A stretch of 64,000 nt of DNA, from assembly GCA_002421685.1 (NCBI GenBank), contig DISB01000016.1, forward strand, positions 190,245 through 254,244. Reading direction: 5' to 3'. The translations under genes were made by a program, and so were the position numbers. The DNA comes from Bacteroidetes bacterium UBA6221. Its GTDB lineage: Bacteria > Bacteroidota > Bacteroidia > Chitinophagales > Chitinophagaceae. Shown piece by piece: positions 15,095-24,191 of this stretch. The notes under the pieces are model-generated. The model saw only the letters and a list, made by a program, of their open reading frames with translations. It did not search any database and was not told where the DNA came from. The first letter of the stretch is position 1. Every line of letters begins with the position of its first letter.

Positions 15095-18000
15095 CTACCG
15101 CTCCACCCTGAAACGTAAGCCTGTTGTTTCCCCGTCGATGTTCAGCCTGAGCAAGTAGATACCGTTGGCAACATTCGGTAACTGTATTTCCTTATGCAGT
15201 TTGTTAGTGCTTGCGGTTATTGTTTCCCTATGTACTACCTGACCCAATGCGTTGATAATATCCAGTTGCACAGGTTTGTTTGTGTTCAGCCTGCCGGAAA
15301 GGATAAAGCTACCGTTGTTGGGGTTGGGGTACAGTGCCAGGTTGTGTTTCTGAGTTATACCATCTACACTTGTAAGCACCTTTACCCTGATGCCATTGCT
15401 GCTGGCGGTAGGAGGCTGCGGGCAGCGGTAATTGCTGATGAGTTCCACGCTGATGCTGTCGTTGTCATTCAGCGTATTGGCGCTCCATTGCGGACCGGTA
15501 GCCCCCTGCACATCCTGCCCGTTGCGCTTCCACTGGTACCTGGGGTTGTTGCCCCCGTTAACGGGTGTTGCTGTAAAGGTTACATACTCATCCACGTTCA
15601 GCGGCCGGTTGGGGTTGGCGCTTATGGTAACAGATGGCGCCAGCCAGGGCAGTACTTTCATTTCCACGTCATTGCTCGGGTCAACATAGTTTACGCGGCA
15701 TTTGGTGTTTTCGGTCATATCCACACGCACCACATCGCCATTGTTCAGCGTACTGCTGCTGTAGCCGGTTGAGTTACCTCCTGTGAGCACCCCGTTCACA
15801 TACCATTTGTAAGTAGGTGTACCGCCATGGTTGTTGGGCAGGGCCGTGAAACTGGCTTGTTCACCCACGCAAATGCTATCCCCCGGTGTGGGGAATATCA
15901 CCACGAAGGGAACGGGATTGATATTGACCTTGATAGAGCCTGCGGGTGAAGTACAGCCATTGGCGCTGGCGGTTACGCTATAAGTGCCGGTATCTCCAAA
16001 CTGCATATTGCTCCTTGTTGGGTTCTGGGTATTGGCATTGTAGCCGCCAACGCCTGTCCAGGTGTAGGTAGCGCCTGATACTGTACTTGCATTCAGTTGT
16101 AAAGTTTCTCCTACGCACATGGGGTTGCTGTACGATACAACAGGCGTAGCTGGTATAGGGTGTACCACAGCGATGGTAGTGTCCCGGAACAAGCAGCCGT
16201 TCAGGTTGAGGGTAAGGATATATGCCCCTGATGCAGCCGTGGTACTGTTGGCTACAAAACCGTTCTGGGTATTGGCAGAAAAACTGTTAGGCCCTGTCCA
16301 TGAATAGCTTACGCCAGTGGTGGATGTGCCGGAGCTAATATGTAAAGTATCTCCCGCGCATACAGGCCCGTTGTTGGATGTGGTTATGGGTACAGGTAGG
16401 GGTTTTACCAGTACAGTAACGGTATCCTTCCGGTTGCAGCCGTTCAGTATAGCGGTCACTATATAATCTCCGCTCATAGCCGTGGTGGTATTGGTTATTG
16501 AGGGATTCTGTGTGGAAGAGCTAAAGCTGCCCGGCCCGCTCCAGGACCAGCTTACTCCTGAAGTAGAAGTAGTGGCTGTGAAGTTCAGTGTTTCACCGGC
16601 ACAGATGGGTGTGTTAACCCCGGCCACAGGTTTTACCGGGAGGGGTTTTACCTGTACGGTCACGGTATCCTTCAGCGCACAGCCGTTGAGTGTCCCGGTC
16701 ACACAATAATCCCCGTTCTGGGCTGAAGTAGCGCCGTTGATAAAAGGAGTAGCGCTGTTGGAATTAAAACCATTAGGTCCCGTCCATGCCCAGGTAACGC
16801 CTGAAGACGTGGTGGAGCCGGTGAAGTTGATGGTCTCGCCGGTACATACAGGTGAATTGGACGAACCGCTGAAATTGGCCGGGCGTGGTTTTATCACAAT
16901 GGTTACCGTATCCCTGGAGGTGCAGGCGGCATTGCTGGCATACAGCACGTAGTCGCCCGACATGGCTGCTGTGCTCAAGGGCAATACCGGGTTCTGGCTG
17001 TTGGAGGTAAAATTATTCGGGCCTGCCCAGGCATAGGTGACAGATGTGCCGTTGGCAGTGCCGAAGAGTTTCAGTGTATCGTCTGCACAAATGGGTGCAT
17101 TGGTAGTGGCAGAAGTACCCGAAGGGCCGGTGCCGGCAAATATCACTGCCGTGGTAGTATCTTTTGATTCGCAGCCGTAGATATATGCGGTCACGATATA
17201 ATCCCCGCTATCGGCAGGCAGGGGATTTATTTTTGAAGGGTTTTGTGCATTAGACGAAAAGTTGTTAGGCCCCGTCCACCGGTAGCTCACGCCCGATGTT
17301 GAGGACGAAGCCGTGAGCTTTAAAGTATCGCCACCGCACAAAGGACCGTTGTTGCCCGCTACAGGTTTGGCGGGTAGTACGGTACCTATGCTGATGTTTT
17401 TGCCGTTGTCATTAGAAATCCTTACAGGATTGGATGCCATGATCCTCATCCTGTATCCCGCACCGGGAGTAACATTGGAGGGCACAACCCAGGTGATAGT
17501 ACCATTGGTATCAGAGTTAAGCGTGCCGATATTTGTAGGCGAAGCGAAACTGCCTGAGGTGTTGGACAGTTGCGCAGTAAATACATTATTACTCTTAAAC
17601 TTTTTTGTTACGGAAAAATTTAATTTCACCGTGTCGCCCACGCAAAGAGTAGTATCGGCTATCGGCTGCAATACTACGGCAGTATCGTACGCAAATTCAA
17701 ATTTGAATCCGCAACCACTATGTCCGCCATTATGCATCACCCTTATAGAATCCACAGAACCGACGTTTGTAATATCTACAATTGCATTAGAAGTATTTAC
17801 CCCACGCAAATCGCCATTACTTGCTATTGAAACCGTATAGCCGGTACAAGTTCCTGCATTGGCAGTAATGTTTCCCGATGTGATCATGTATTTCGTACCA
17901 TTGATGTAGAAACTTACACGTTCCGAATCGTGCATTACCGCAAAGGACATACGAAAAGTATGTACCGGTATACTAAAAGAGAACTTAAACCCTCCGGGAA

Positions 18001-18211
18001 TATATTGATTAACCGGAATCCCGATCAGGTAGGGGCTCGCATACCCGCAATAAGGACCTGTATTCAGCAGAACCGATCCTATGGTATCTACTGTTACTGT
18101 ATTGCCGCCATATGTTGCGCTCCCCGGACCGTGTGTGACATGATAAAATGTTTGTGCCGATAGTACCTGTGTATTGATACACAGCAATAATAACAGAAAA
18201 GCCCTTTTCAT
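15095..18211 (-). CDS. Large secreted Ig-like repeat protein with T9SS sorting domain
   Basis: 1038 residues from the ATG at 18209-18211, which places a clean signal peptide first (MKRAFLLLLLCINTQVLSAQ). An N-terminal beta domain of ~200 residues contains several Cys. Six Ig-like repeats of ~80 residues follow at ~290-775, each with a C-x-GDTL/GETL strand, a SYxWTGPNxF core and a GDYxVT...NGC end. Two divergent Ig-like domains carry YKWYVNG and YQWKRNGQ. The last ~80 residues are a type A T9SS sorting domain (LALYPNPNNGSF, then GIYLLRL). Probably exported across the outer membrane and anchored or released; likely adhesive. Confidence 0.93.
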   Translation of the reverse strand: MKRAFLLLLLCINTQVLSAQTFYHVTHGPGSATYGGNTVTVDTIGSVLLNTGPYCGYASPYLIGIPVNQYIPGGFKFSFSIPVHTFRMSFAVMHDSERVSFYINGTKYMITSGNITANAGTCTGYTVSIASNGDLRGVNTSNAIVDITNVGSVDSIRVMHNGGHSGCGFKFEFAYDTAVVLQPIADTTLCVGDTVKLNFSVTKKFKSNNVFTAQLSNTSGSFASPTNIGTLNSDTNGTITWVVPSNVTPGAGYRMRIMASNPVRISNDNGKNISIGTVLPAKPVAGNNGPLCGGDTLKLTASSSTSGVSYRWTGPNNFSSNAQNPSKINPLPADSGDYIVTAYIYGCESKDTTTAVIFAGTGPSGTSATTNAPICADDTLKLFGTANGTSVTYAWAGPNNFTSNSQNPVLPLSTAAMSGDYVLYASNAACTSRDTVTIVIKPRPANFSGSSNSPVCTGETINFTGSTTSSGVTWAWTGPNGFNSNSATPFINGATSAQNGDYCVTGTLNGCALKDTVTVQVKPLPVKPVAGVNTPICAGETLNFTATTSTSGVSWSWSGPGSFSSSTQNPSITNTTTAMSGDYIVTAILNGCNRKDTVTVLVKPLPVPITTSNNGPVCAGDTLHISSGTSTTGVSYSWTGPNSFSANTQNGFVANSTTAASGAYILTLNLNGCLFRDTTIAVVHPIPATPVVSYSNPMCVGETLQLNASTVSGATYTWTGVGGYNANTQNPTRSNMQFGDTGTYSVTASANGCTSPAGSIKVNINPVPFVVIFPTPGDSICVGEQASFTALPNNHGGTPTYKWYVNGVLTGGNSTGYSSSTLNNGDVVRVDMTENTKCRVNYVDPSNDVEMKVLPWLAPSVTISANPNRPLNVDEYVTFTATPVNGGNNPRYQWKRNGQDVQGATGPQWSANTLNDNDSISVELISNYRCPQPPTASSNGIRVKVLTSVDGITQKHNLALYPNPNNGSFILSGRLNTNKPVQLDIINALGQVVHRETITASTNKLHKEIQLPNVANGIYLLRLNIDGETTGLRFRVER

Positions 18212-18315
18212 TGGATGTCGTTTACAAAATAAATATAATGAATAACTCCGGTACCGCAACGAGATATGGTATTTTAATACTCCTTTTATCTTATGTTCTG
18301 CGTATCTTTTCAACT

Positions 18316-19227
18316 ATGGGCAAGATTATCATCATCACGATCATACTGTTGTTCTCTGTTCACGTTCATGCGCAACCCTATGTCCTGGTATTAGGTACAG
18401 CACAGGATGGCGGCTACCCGCACATCGGGTGCAGGAAACAATGTTGCGAACAGGCATGGAACAACCCCGATAACAGGAGATATGTTGTTTCTTTCGCTGT
18501 TACAGACCCGGAAACTAAACAATGGTGGCTGTTTGAAGCTACACCGGATATAAAAGAACAACTGCAGGATTTTTACGAATTGACCCGAGGAGCTTACAAA
18601 TACCTGCCCGATGGCATATTTATCTCCCATGCACATATAGGACACTACACAGGACTGGCGCAGTTGGGACGCGAAGCACTGGGTGCGAAGAATGTAAAAG
18701 TATATGCCCTACCCAAAATGGCATCTTTCCTGGAGCAAAATGGCCCCTGGCAACAACTGGTCCGTTTGCAGAACATCGATATAATACCAGTCGCTGTGAA
18801 TTCCGTAACAGGCTTAACGAAAAATATACGTGTACAGTCATTCACTGTGCCGCACAGGGACGAGTATTCAGAAACAGCGGGGTTTATTATCCATACTTCA
18901 CAAAAGAAATATCTCTTCATCCCGGATATAGATAAATGGGCTAAGTGGGATAAAGACATCGTCAAACAAGTGCAAAAGGTGGATATAGCCCTTCTTGACG
19001 CAACATTTTACAGCGCGGACGAACTGCCTGGAAGGCGTATGGAAGAAGTACCTCACCCGTTTGTTAAGGAGACGATGAAATTATTTTCAGAAACGGAAGA
19101 GGCAATAAGAGCCAAAATCCACTTTATTCATATGAATCATACCAATCCACTGATTTGGGACAGTACTGCACAGCAGGATTTAATGCACGCAGGGTATAAA
19201 TATGCTATACAGGGCATGAAATTATAA
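18316..19227 (+). CDS. Secreted PqqB-like metallo-beta-lactamase-fold protein
   Basis: 303 residues from the ATG at 18316, giving a signal peptide (MGKIIIITIILLFSVHVHAQ). The fold resembles PqqB-type MBL proteins: VLVLGTAQDGGYPHIGC, then ISHAHIGHYTGLAQLG, VPHRDEYSETAGF, and DIALLDATFYS. The metal motif reads HAHIGH, with Gly in place of the usual Asp of HxHxDH. Cys-rich GCRKQCCEQAW is a further PqqB-like trait. No pqq genes are nearby, so PQQ synthesis is unlikely. It is divergent from the T9SS gene with 104 bases between. Confidence 0.85.
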   Translation: MGKIIIITIILLFSVHVHAQPYVLVLGTAQDGGYPHIGCRKQCCEQAWNNPDNRRYVVSFAVTDPETKQWWLFEATPDIKEQLQDFYELTRGAYKYLPDGIFISHAHIGHYTGLAQLGREALGAKNVKVYALPKMASFLEQNGPWQQLVRLQNIDIIPVAVNSVTGLTKNIRVQSFTVPHRDEYSETAGFIIHTSQKKYLFIPDIDKWAKWDKDIVKQVQKVDIALLDATFYSADELPGRRMEEVPHPFVKETMKLFSETEEAIRAKIHFIHMNHTNPLIWDSTAQQDLMHAGYKYAIQGMKL

Positions 19228-19229
19228 AA

Positions 19230-19254
19230 GGTAGCAGAAGATGATCCTGCTACC
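19230..19254. terminator. Hairpin between convergent genes
   Basis: GGTAGCAG (19230-19237) pairs with CTGCTACC (19247-19254). It lies between the stops of two convergent genes, so it may terminate both, but it lacks a T tract. Confidence 0.45.
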
Positions 19255-19280
19255 CTGGTACATTATCAAATGTCTCATAA

Positions 19281-19799
19281 CTATTGGCCGGGGCGTGGGC
19301 CACGGGGACTAAAACGCCTTCCGGGCTGCCTGTTGGGGTCTTCCCCACCACTGCCGCGATTGTCGCTGCTACCCGAACGGCCATTGCTATCGTAACTTCT
19401 CCTGAAACCACCACCGCCGCTGCGATCGTTGTCATAGCTCTTCCTGAAACCGCCGCCGCCATTGCGATCATTGCTGCGGAAACCACCGCCACCATTGCGG
19501 TCGTTGTTGCGGAAACCACCGCCACCACGGGAATTACCACGATTGCCACCCTGACCGTTTTTGGGTTTCGATTCCTTAACACTGATCACCTGGCCTTCGA
19601 AGTAGATGCCGTCAATGTTGTCAATGGCGTCATAGCTTTCAAACTTGTCCGCCATTTCCACAAAACCAAAGCCGCGGGGCAGGCCCGTTGCAGTGTCAAC
19701 CGGGATTTTTACGGAAACAATTTCACCAAATTCAGAGAAAAGCGTGCGCAGGCTGTCTTCACTGGTTTGCGGGTTCAGATTACCAACAAATAAATTCAT
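19281..19799 (-). CDS. RRM RNA-binding protein with Gly/Arg-rich tail
   Basis: 172 residues from the ATG at 19797-19799 (MNLFVGNLNPQTSEDSLRTL). One RRM domain spans 1-80, with RNP2 LFVGNL and RNP1 RGFGFVEM. The tail (~85-172) is a tandem array: GGGGFR units followed by NNDRN, SNDRN, KSYDNDRS and RRSYDSNGRS, then an RGG-like end. Such proteins are common in Bacteroidota and cyanobacteria, with cold-related or RNA-chaperone roles proposed. The repetitive tail is prone to length change. Longer upstream starts are unlikely, as they add a membrane-like lead. Confidence 0.9.
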   Translation of the reverse strand: MNLFVGNLNPQTSEDSLRTLFSEFGEIVSVKIPVDTATGLPRGFGFVEMADKFESYDAIDNIDGIYFEGQVISVKESKPKNGQGGNRGNSRGGGGFRNNDRNGGGGFRSNDRNGGGGFRKSYDNDRSGGGGFRRSYDSNGRSGSSDNRGSGGEDPNRQPGRRFSPRGPRPGQ

Positions 19800-20005
19800 A
19801 AAACTGAGATTAATGCCCAAACCTACATAAATAACGGGATATAACACCTTTTTTAGGCCTTGGGCGGTTATAATTTTTTTTGATTTAACAAAAACAAATA
19901 AACGACGAAATGGTTCCGGTTGCACGGTTGATAGCTGTACCATTTATAAACTGCTATCATCACCCCGGATTTTTCATTACATTTAACCCGTAAAAACCGT
20001 AGTAT

Positions 20006-20467
20006 ATGAGATACCTGAAGGCTATTTTACTGGCCCCCGTAATATGTAGTATGTTCTGCATTTTCAGCAATGATGCTTTGGCCCAGAAGAAAAAGAAAGA
20101 GAAACCCCGCAAAGATGCTACGTTGGAGAATACATATTGGGCCTTGTATGAAATGGATGGTAAAACAGTGGAAACACCCGCCAATGAGCGGGAGATATAT
20201 ATTAAACTGGTAGAAAAGAAAAGCCAGCTGGAAGGTTATGGGGGTTGCAATATTATCACCGGCAGTTACGACCTGGGTAAGGACTACCTGATCTTCGAAG
20301 CGGCAGCTACCTTGCGCGCCTGTGACGATATGACCAAAGAGAACTACGTATTCAACGCACTCAACAATACTAACCGACACGAACTGAATGGGCAGCACTT
20401 GCTGCTGTTCAATGGCACCTACCTGCTGGCGATATTTGAGGCCAGGTACTATGATGATGAAAAATAA
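20006..20467 (+). CDS. Secreted META-domain protein (HslJ-like)
   Basis: 153 residues with a signal peptide (MRYLKAILLAPVICSMFCIF, cleaved near ALAQ), a lysine run (KKKKEKPRK), then a META/HslJ-type domain: LENTYWALYEMDGKTV, GYGGCNIITGSYDL and ATLRACDDMTKENYVFNALNN. The central Cys pair (GCN and RAC) matches the family. HslJ-like domains are periplasmic or surface proteins linked to stress and antibiotic tolerance. Terminator shared with the convergent dehydrogenase gene. Confidence 0.85.
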   Translation: MRYLKAILLAPVICSMFCIFSNDALAQKKKKEKPRKDATLENTYWALYEMDGKTVETPANEREIYIKLVEKKSQLEGYGGCNIITGSYDLGKDYLIFEAAATLRACDDMTKENYVFNALNNTNRHELNGQHLLLFNGTYLLAIFEARYYDDEK

Positions 20468-20489
20468 AAAGAGCCTTCCGGCTCTTTTT
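20466..20489. terminator. Bidirectional terminator
   Basis: AAAAAGAGCC (20466-20475), loop TTCC, GGCTCTTTTT (20480-20489). A perfect 10-bp stem with A and T tracts serves the META gene on plus and the aldehyde dehydrogenase gene on minus. Confidence 0.92.
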
Positions 20490-20512
20490 ATTTTTCATCA
20501 TTCCTTCATCTT

Positions 20513-22039
20513 TTAAATATGGAACTTAATCCCCTGTGCCAATGGCAATTGGTCGCTCCAGTTGATGGTATTGGTTTGCCTGCGCATATAGGCCTTCCAA
20601 CTGTCTGAACCGCTCTCTCGTCCGCCACCGGTTTCTTTTTCGCCACCAAACGCGCCGCCTATCTCAGCTCCGCTGGTACCAATGTTCACATTGGCTATTC
20701 CGCAGTCGCTGCCCACGTGTGAAAGAAAGGTTTCTGCCTCGCGCATATTGAGTGTCATGATGGCAGAAGATAAACCCTGCGGTACGCCGTTTTGCATGCT
20801 GATTGCCTCCTGTAGCATAGTGTATTTCATAATGTACAGTATAGGTGCAAAGGTTTCGTGCTGTACGATAGGCATATCATTTGAAGCTTCGTAGATGCAA
20901 GGCTTTACATAACAGCCGCTTTCATAGCCTTTACCTTCCAATACACCACCCGGTACGACGGCTTTTGCTCCTTGTTTTTTCAAGGCTGCAAGAGCGTTCA
21001 TATACTGCTGCACGGCATCTTTATCTATCAGCGGGCCTACGTGGTTTTTCTCGTCCAGCGGGTTGCCAATGTTCAATTGCTTATAGGCTGCTGTAAGTTT
21101 TTTCTTGAATGCATCGTAAACTTTCTCGTGTATAATCAACCTGCGTGTGGAAGTACAGCGCTGGCCGCAAGTACCCACCGCGCCAAACACGGCCGCACGC
21201 ATAGCTATGTCCAGGTCGGCGTTTTCTGTAATGATAATGGCATTATTACCGCCCAGTTCCAGCAATGCCCGGCCCAACCTGGCTCCCACAGCGGCGCCTA
21301 CGGCCTTGCCCATACGCGTTGAGCCTGTTGCCGACACCAGGGGAATACGAGCATCATTGCTCATCCACTCGCCTACTTCGCGACCGCCAATCACCAATCC
21401 ACATACTCCTTCCGGCACTTTGTTGGCCTTAAATACTTCGCTGATGATATTCATGCAGGCTATTGCAGATATGGACGATTTTTCCGAAGGCTTCCATACA
21501 CAAGTATCGCCGCACACCCAGGCTATGAAGGCGTTCCAGCTCCACACAGCCACCGGGAAGTTGAAGGCACTGATGATGCCTACCACGCCCAGCGGGTGCC
21601 ACTGTTCATACATCCTGTGCTGCGGGCGTTCACTGTGCATGGTGAGGCCGTACAACTGGCGGGATAACCCGACTGCAAAATCCGCTATGTCTATCATTTC
21701 CTGCACCTCGCCCAGCCCCTCCTGAAGGCTCTTGCCCATTTCATAACTTACCAGTTTACCCAGCGCAGCTTTGTTTTTGCGCAATGCTTCGCCTACCTGC
21801 CTTACCACTTCGCCTCGTTTGGGTGCGGGCCACATGCGCCATTCACCAAACGCTTGCTGCGCCTGTCCCACTACAGCGTCATAGCTTTTGCGGTCCACTG
21901 CATTTACGGCAGCTATTTTTTCCCCGTCTGCGGGCGAATCGGAAATAATTTTCTCGCCGCCGGCCTTCTTCCATTTCGTGCCTGTAAAAGCACCTTCATT
22001 CTTCTTATCTATTCGGAGTTGTTTCAGTTCTTTGTTCAT
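20513..22039 (-). CDS. Aldehyde dehydrogenase, ALDH7 / alpha-aminoadipic semialdehyde type
   Basis: 508 residues of the NAD(P)-dependent aldehyde dehydrogenase superfamily. Catalytic Cys295 in GTCGQRCTSTRR, general base Glu261 in LELGGNN and Asn160 in SAFNFPVA are all present. QRCTSTRR, EMIDIADFAVGLSRQLYG and the C-terminal GGEKETGGGRESGSDSWKAY resemble the antiquitin (ALDH7A1) branch that oxidises alpha-aminoadipic semialdehyde (piperideine-6-carboxylate) in lysine breakdown. No other lysine degradation genes are nearby, so the substrate is inferred. Confidence 0.9.
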   Translation of the reverse strand: MNKELKQLRIDKKNEGAFTGTKWKKAGGEKIISDSPADGEKIAAVNAVDRKSYDAVVGQAQQAFGEWRMWPAPKRGEVVRQVGEALRKNKAALGKLVSYEMGKSLQEGLGEVQEMIDIADFAVGLSRQLYGLTMHSERPQHRMYEQWHPLGVVGIISAFNFPVAVWSWNAFIAWVCGDTCVWKPSEKSSISAIACMNIISEVFKANKVPEGVCGLVIGGREVGEWMSNDARIPLVSATGSTRMGKAVGAAVGARLGRALLELGGNNAIIITENADLDIAMRAAVFGAVGTCGQRCTSTRRLIIHEKVYDAFKKKLTAAYKQLNIGNPLDEKNHVGPLIDKDAVQQYMNALAALKKQGAKAVVPGGVLEGKGYESGCYVKPCIYEASNDMPIVQHETFAPILYIMKYTMLQEAISMQNGVPQGLSSAIMTLNMREAETFLSHVGSDCGIANVNIGTSGAEIGGAFGGEKETGGGRESGSDSWKAYMRRQTNTINWSDQLPLAQGIKFHI

Positions 22040-22152
22040 AAAATTCGTTAATTATACACCTGCATACTTAATAAGCAAAGTTAGAGTAACTGATACACAG
22101 ACACCATTAAGATATACAAACAAATTACGCTGGCAATAAACGATAGAAAAAT

Positions 22153-23259
22153 CTAATTAGCAATAATACCTATGGCGTTATCGCCATTTATGAATGTTTC
22201 AATTTTCAAATTCAATCTAAGGCGTTCGTTAATTTGTGTCAGAACCTTAATTTTCTCGGCTGTGCTTATTTGAACCATAACCCAATAATTATCTAGATGT
22301 CTTTGGTGATATTTAGGATGCTTGTCCTCTGAAATCAATGGTACGGTTGAACAAATAATTTCCAGATCTTTAATTTTCTCTGGTCCAACTTTTTTTATAG
22401 TATTTAGAAATGTTTCAACAACCATTGGGTCTAGTAATCTGGTTTTATCTGGAAATGTCACAGATATATTAACCCTATCTTTCTTTGGCTTTCTTCTTTG
22501 AAAAATATTGTCCTCAATTTCCGAGAATTTTGTTTCACTGCTCTTCGCATTATCGCCCTTATTGAAATTATTCTCATCATATTCATCTTCAGTCAATTCA
22601 AACAATTCTACTATTTTGTGCTTAACAAATGCATCAACATTCTTGGCCTCTATTCTAAATCTTGGATTTGAAACTTTTATTCTATTTGCTAACGTTTGGG
22701 ATATAATTCCAACGACACTATCTATCGATGTTATTATAGTATCCCAATTCTTCTCTAAAGCCTTATTCGTCTGAATTAATGTTTCAAGCTCATCTATGTT
22801 ACCGTATGCAAATGATGATAGCTTTCTTGAGACCGACTCAACACTGTCTTTTTCCAAATTTATTTGCCAAACGATCCTATCTTGAGGATTTCTCTGAAAA
22901 GTATTAAAAAGCAACCAACAAATTCCATTTGTCAATACTCCAAAATCTACACCTTGGTTATAACAATATCCTGACAATTGATTTACAATTTTAATATCTG
23001 TTAATATTGCTGACAAGTTTTTAGCTTCTACAATTAATCTGTTTGTAGCATTCTTTAATAGAGTATAATCAGGAATTTTCCCGTCTTCTCCCGGCGCATT
23101 ATGTCGAACAAATTTAGGATTAGATGTTTTCCACCCAAGTGAATTTAATATCGGTTCAATCAACTGCGCTCTAACAGCTTGCTCGTTATTAAGGTAACTT
23201 ATACGATGCTCGGCAATTGTTTCTTTAATTTCCTTAAGGGTTTCCTCTAAATTTGTCAT
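22153..23259 (-). CDS. Type I restriction enzyme R-like N-terminal nuclease domain protein, orphan
   Basis: 368 residues from the ATG at 23257-23259 (MTNLEETLKEIKETIAEHRI). The first ~150 residues resemble the HSDR_N-type PD-(D/E)xK nuclease domain: GEDGKIPDYTLL (D64), then RLIVEAKNLS (E78, K80), then VNQLSGYCYNQGVDFGVLTNG. The region after 150 has no clear motif: helical, with an acidic linker (LFELTEDEYDENNF), then a basic RRKPKKDR and a C-terminal beta-rich part. The gene is clearly more AT-rich than its neighbours, with many AAT/TTA codons, so it was probably acquired. No helicase, methylase or specificity subunit adjoins it. Confidence 0.8.
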   Translation of the reverse strand: MTNLEETLKEIKETIAEHRISYLNNEQAVRAQLIEPILNSLGWKTSNPKFVRHNAPGEDGKIPDYTLLKNATNRLIVEAKNLSAILTDIKIVNQLSGYCYNQGVDFGVLTNGICWLLFNTFQRNPQDRIVWQINLEKDSVESVSRKLSSFAYGNIDELETLIQTNKALEKNWDTIITSIDSVVGIISQTLANRIKVSNPRFRIEAKNVDAFVKHKIVELFELTEDEYDENNFNKGDNAKSSETKFSEIEDNIFQRRKPKKDRVNISVTFPDKTRLLDPMVVETFLNTIKKVGPEKIKDLEIICSTVPLISEDKHPKYHQRHLDNYWVMVQISTAEKIKVLTQINERLRLNLKIETFINGDNAIGIIAN

Positions 23260-23317
23260 GGAATAAAAATAAAAATAATACGCCAAATACGGTTACACCC
23301 CAATATTGCATCTCTCT

Positions 23318-23614
23318 TCACCTGTATACATGTTGCACTTCGTTGAGTATACGCGGCCCGATGTACTTATTTAATGATTGTGGTGTAACGAGTTCCACAT
23401 CCCGCCCCAGCAATTCTTCAAGAAAGGTGGACAGGTCCATAAAGTTGTCGTATGTTTTTTTGCCCTGTTCAAATTCCACCAGCAAGTCTACATCGCTTTT
23501 TTCATTTGGTGTATTCCTAACAAATGAACCGAAAACACCTAACTGCTTCACACCGAATTTGCGGATTTCACTCCGGTACTCCAGGAGAAGCTGTAGCAAT
23601 GTGGCCTTATCCAT
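23318..23614 (-). CDS. MNT-type nucleotidyltransferase, antitoxin-like
   Basis: 98 residues from the ATG at 23612-23614 (MDKATLLQLLLEYRSEIRKF); an ATG at 23629 would add five. Minimal nucleotidyltransferase domain: LGVFGSFVRN (GS motif) followed by SDVDLLVEF (DxD). In many bacteria such MNT proteins pair with HEPN RNases as toxin-antitoxin systems and AMPylate the toxin. Here no HEPN gene is adjacent. The upstream rfb genes and downstream AT-rich gene do not explain its role. Confidence 0.85.
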   Translation of the reverse strand: MDKATLLQLLLEYRSEIRKFGVKQLGVFGSFVRNTPNEKSDVDLLVEFEQGKKTYDNFMDLSTFLEELLGRDVELVTPQSLNKYIGPRILNEVQHVYR

Positions 23615-23654
23615 CACTGTTGGTCGCATGTGGTAAAATTACTGAAAATTCAAT

Positions 23655-24191
23655 CTAAAACACGCTCTCCCAATCCCCTGACGCAGGAAAGGACAAATCC
23701 CTTTCAGAAATAACGGGGTTATCAACTCCCCAGTCGAAACCGAAGCTGTTGTATAAAATGCCTGTATCGTGCTCTTTGCTGTATTCTGATGATACTAAGT
23801 AGTAGGTTATTGCATCGTCAGTAAGCGATTTGAAGCCATGCGCAAAACCCACCGGGATATAATAGGCTTTGTGATTCTCCGCACTCAGCTCCTGTACATG
23901 AAATTGCCCGAACGTAGGTGAATCTTTACGCAGGTCAATGATCACATCCAGTATAGCCCCCTGCGGACAAAAAACAACCTTAGCGTGCTGGTGCGGCGGG
24001 GTCTGAAAATGCATGCCGCGTATCACATCTTTCTTCGACAAGGAAAAATAACTTTCCTTCAAATCGAAACTGATGCTATGTTCTGCCAATGTAGCGGCAT
24101 GAAAAGTTTTTACAAAGCTGCCCCGATCATCGTAAAAGGCGGGCAGGTCAATAATATACGCCCCATTCAGTATAGGTGTGAATTGCCACAT
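23655..24191 (-). CDS. dTDP-4-dehydrorhamnose 3,5-epimerase-like protein (RfbC family)
   Basis: 178 residues from the ATG at 24189-24191, overlapping the rfbG stop by one base (TGATG), so translation is coupled. Cupin fold of the RfbC family: YDDRGSFVKTF, VIRGMHFQTPPHQHAKVV with the catalytic His, DVIIDLRKDSPTFG and YIPVGFAHGF. In an operon with CDP-glucose enzymes it probably epimerises a CDP-4-keto-6-deoxy sugar and not the dTDP sugar; that is inference. Acts in the cytosol on surface-polysaccharide precursors. Confidence 0.88.
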   Translation of the reverse strand: MWQFTPILNGAYIIDLPAFYDDRGSFVKTFHAATLAEHSISFDLKESYFSLSKKDVIRGMHFQTPPHQHAKVVFCPQGAILDVIIDLRKDSPTFGQFHVQELSAENHKAYYIPVGFAHGFKSLTDDAITYYLVSSEYSKEHDTGILYNSFGFDWGVDNPVISERDLSFPASGDWESVF

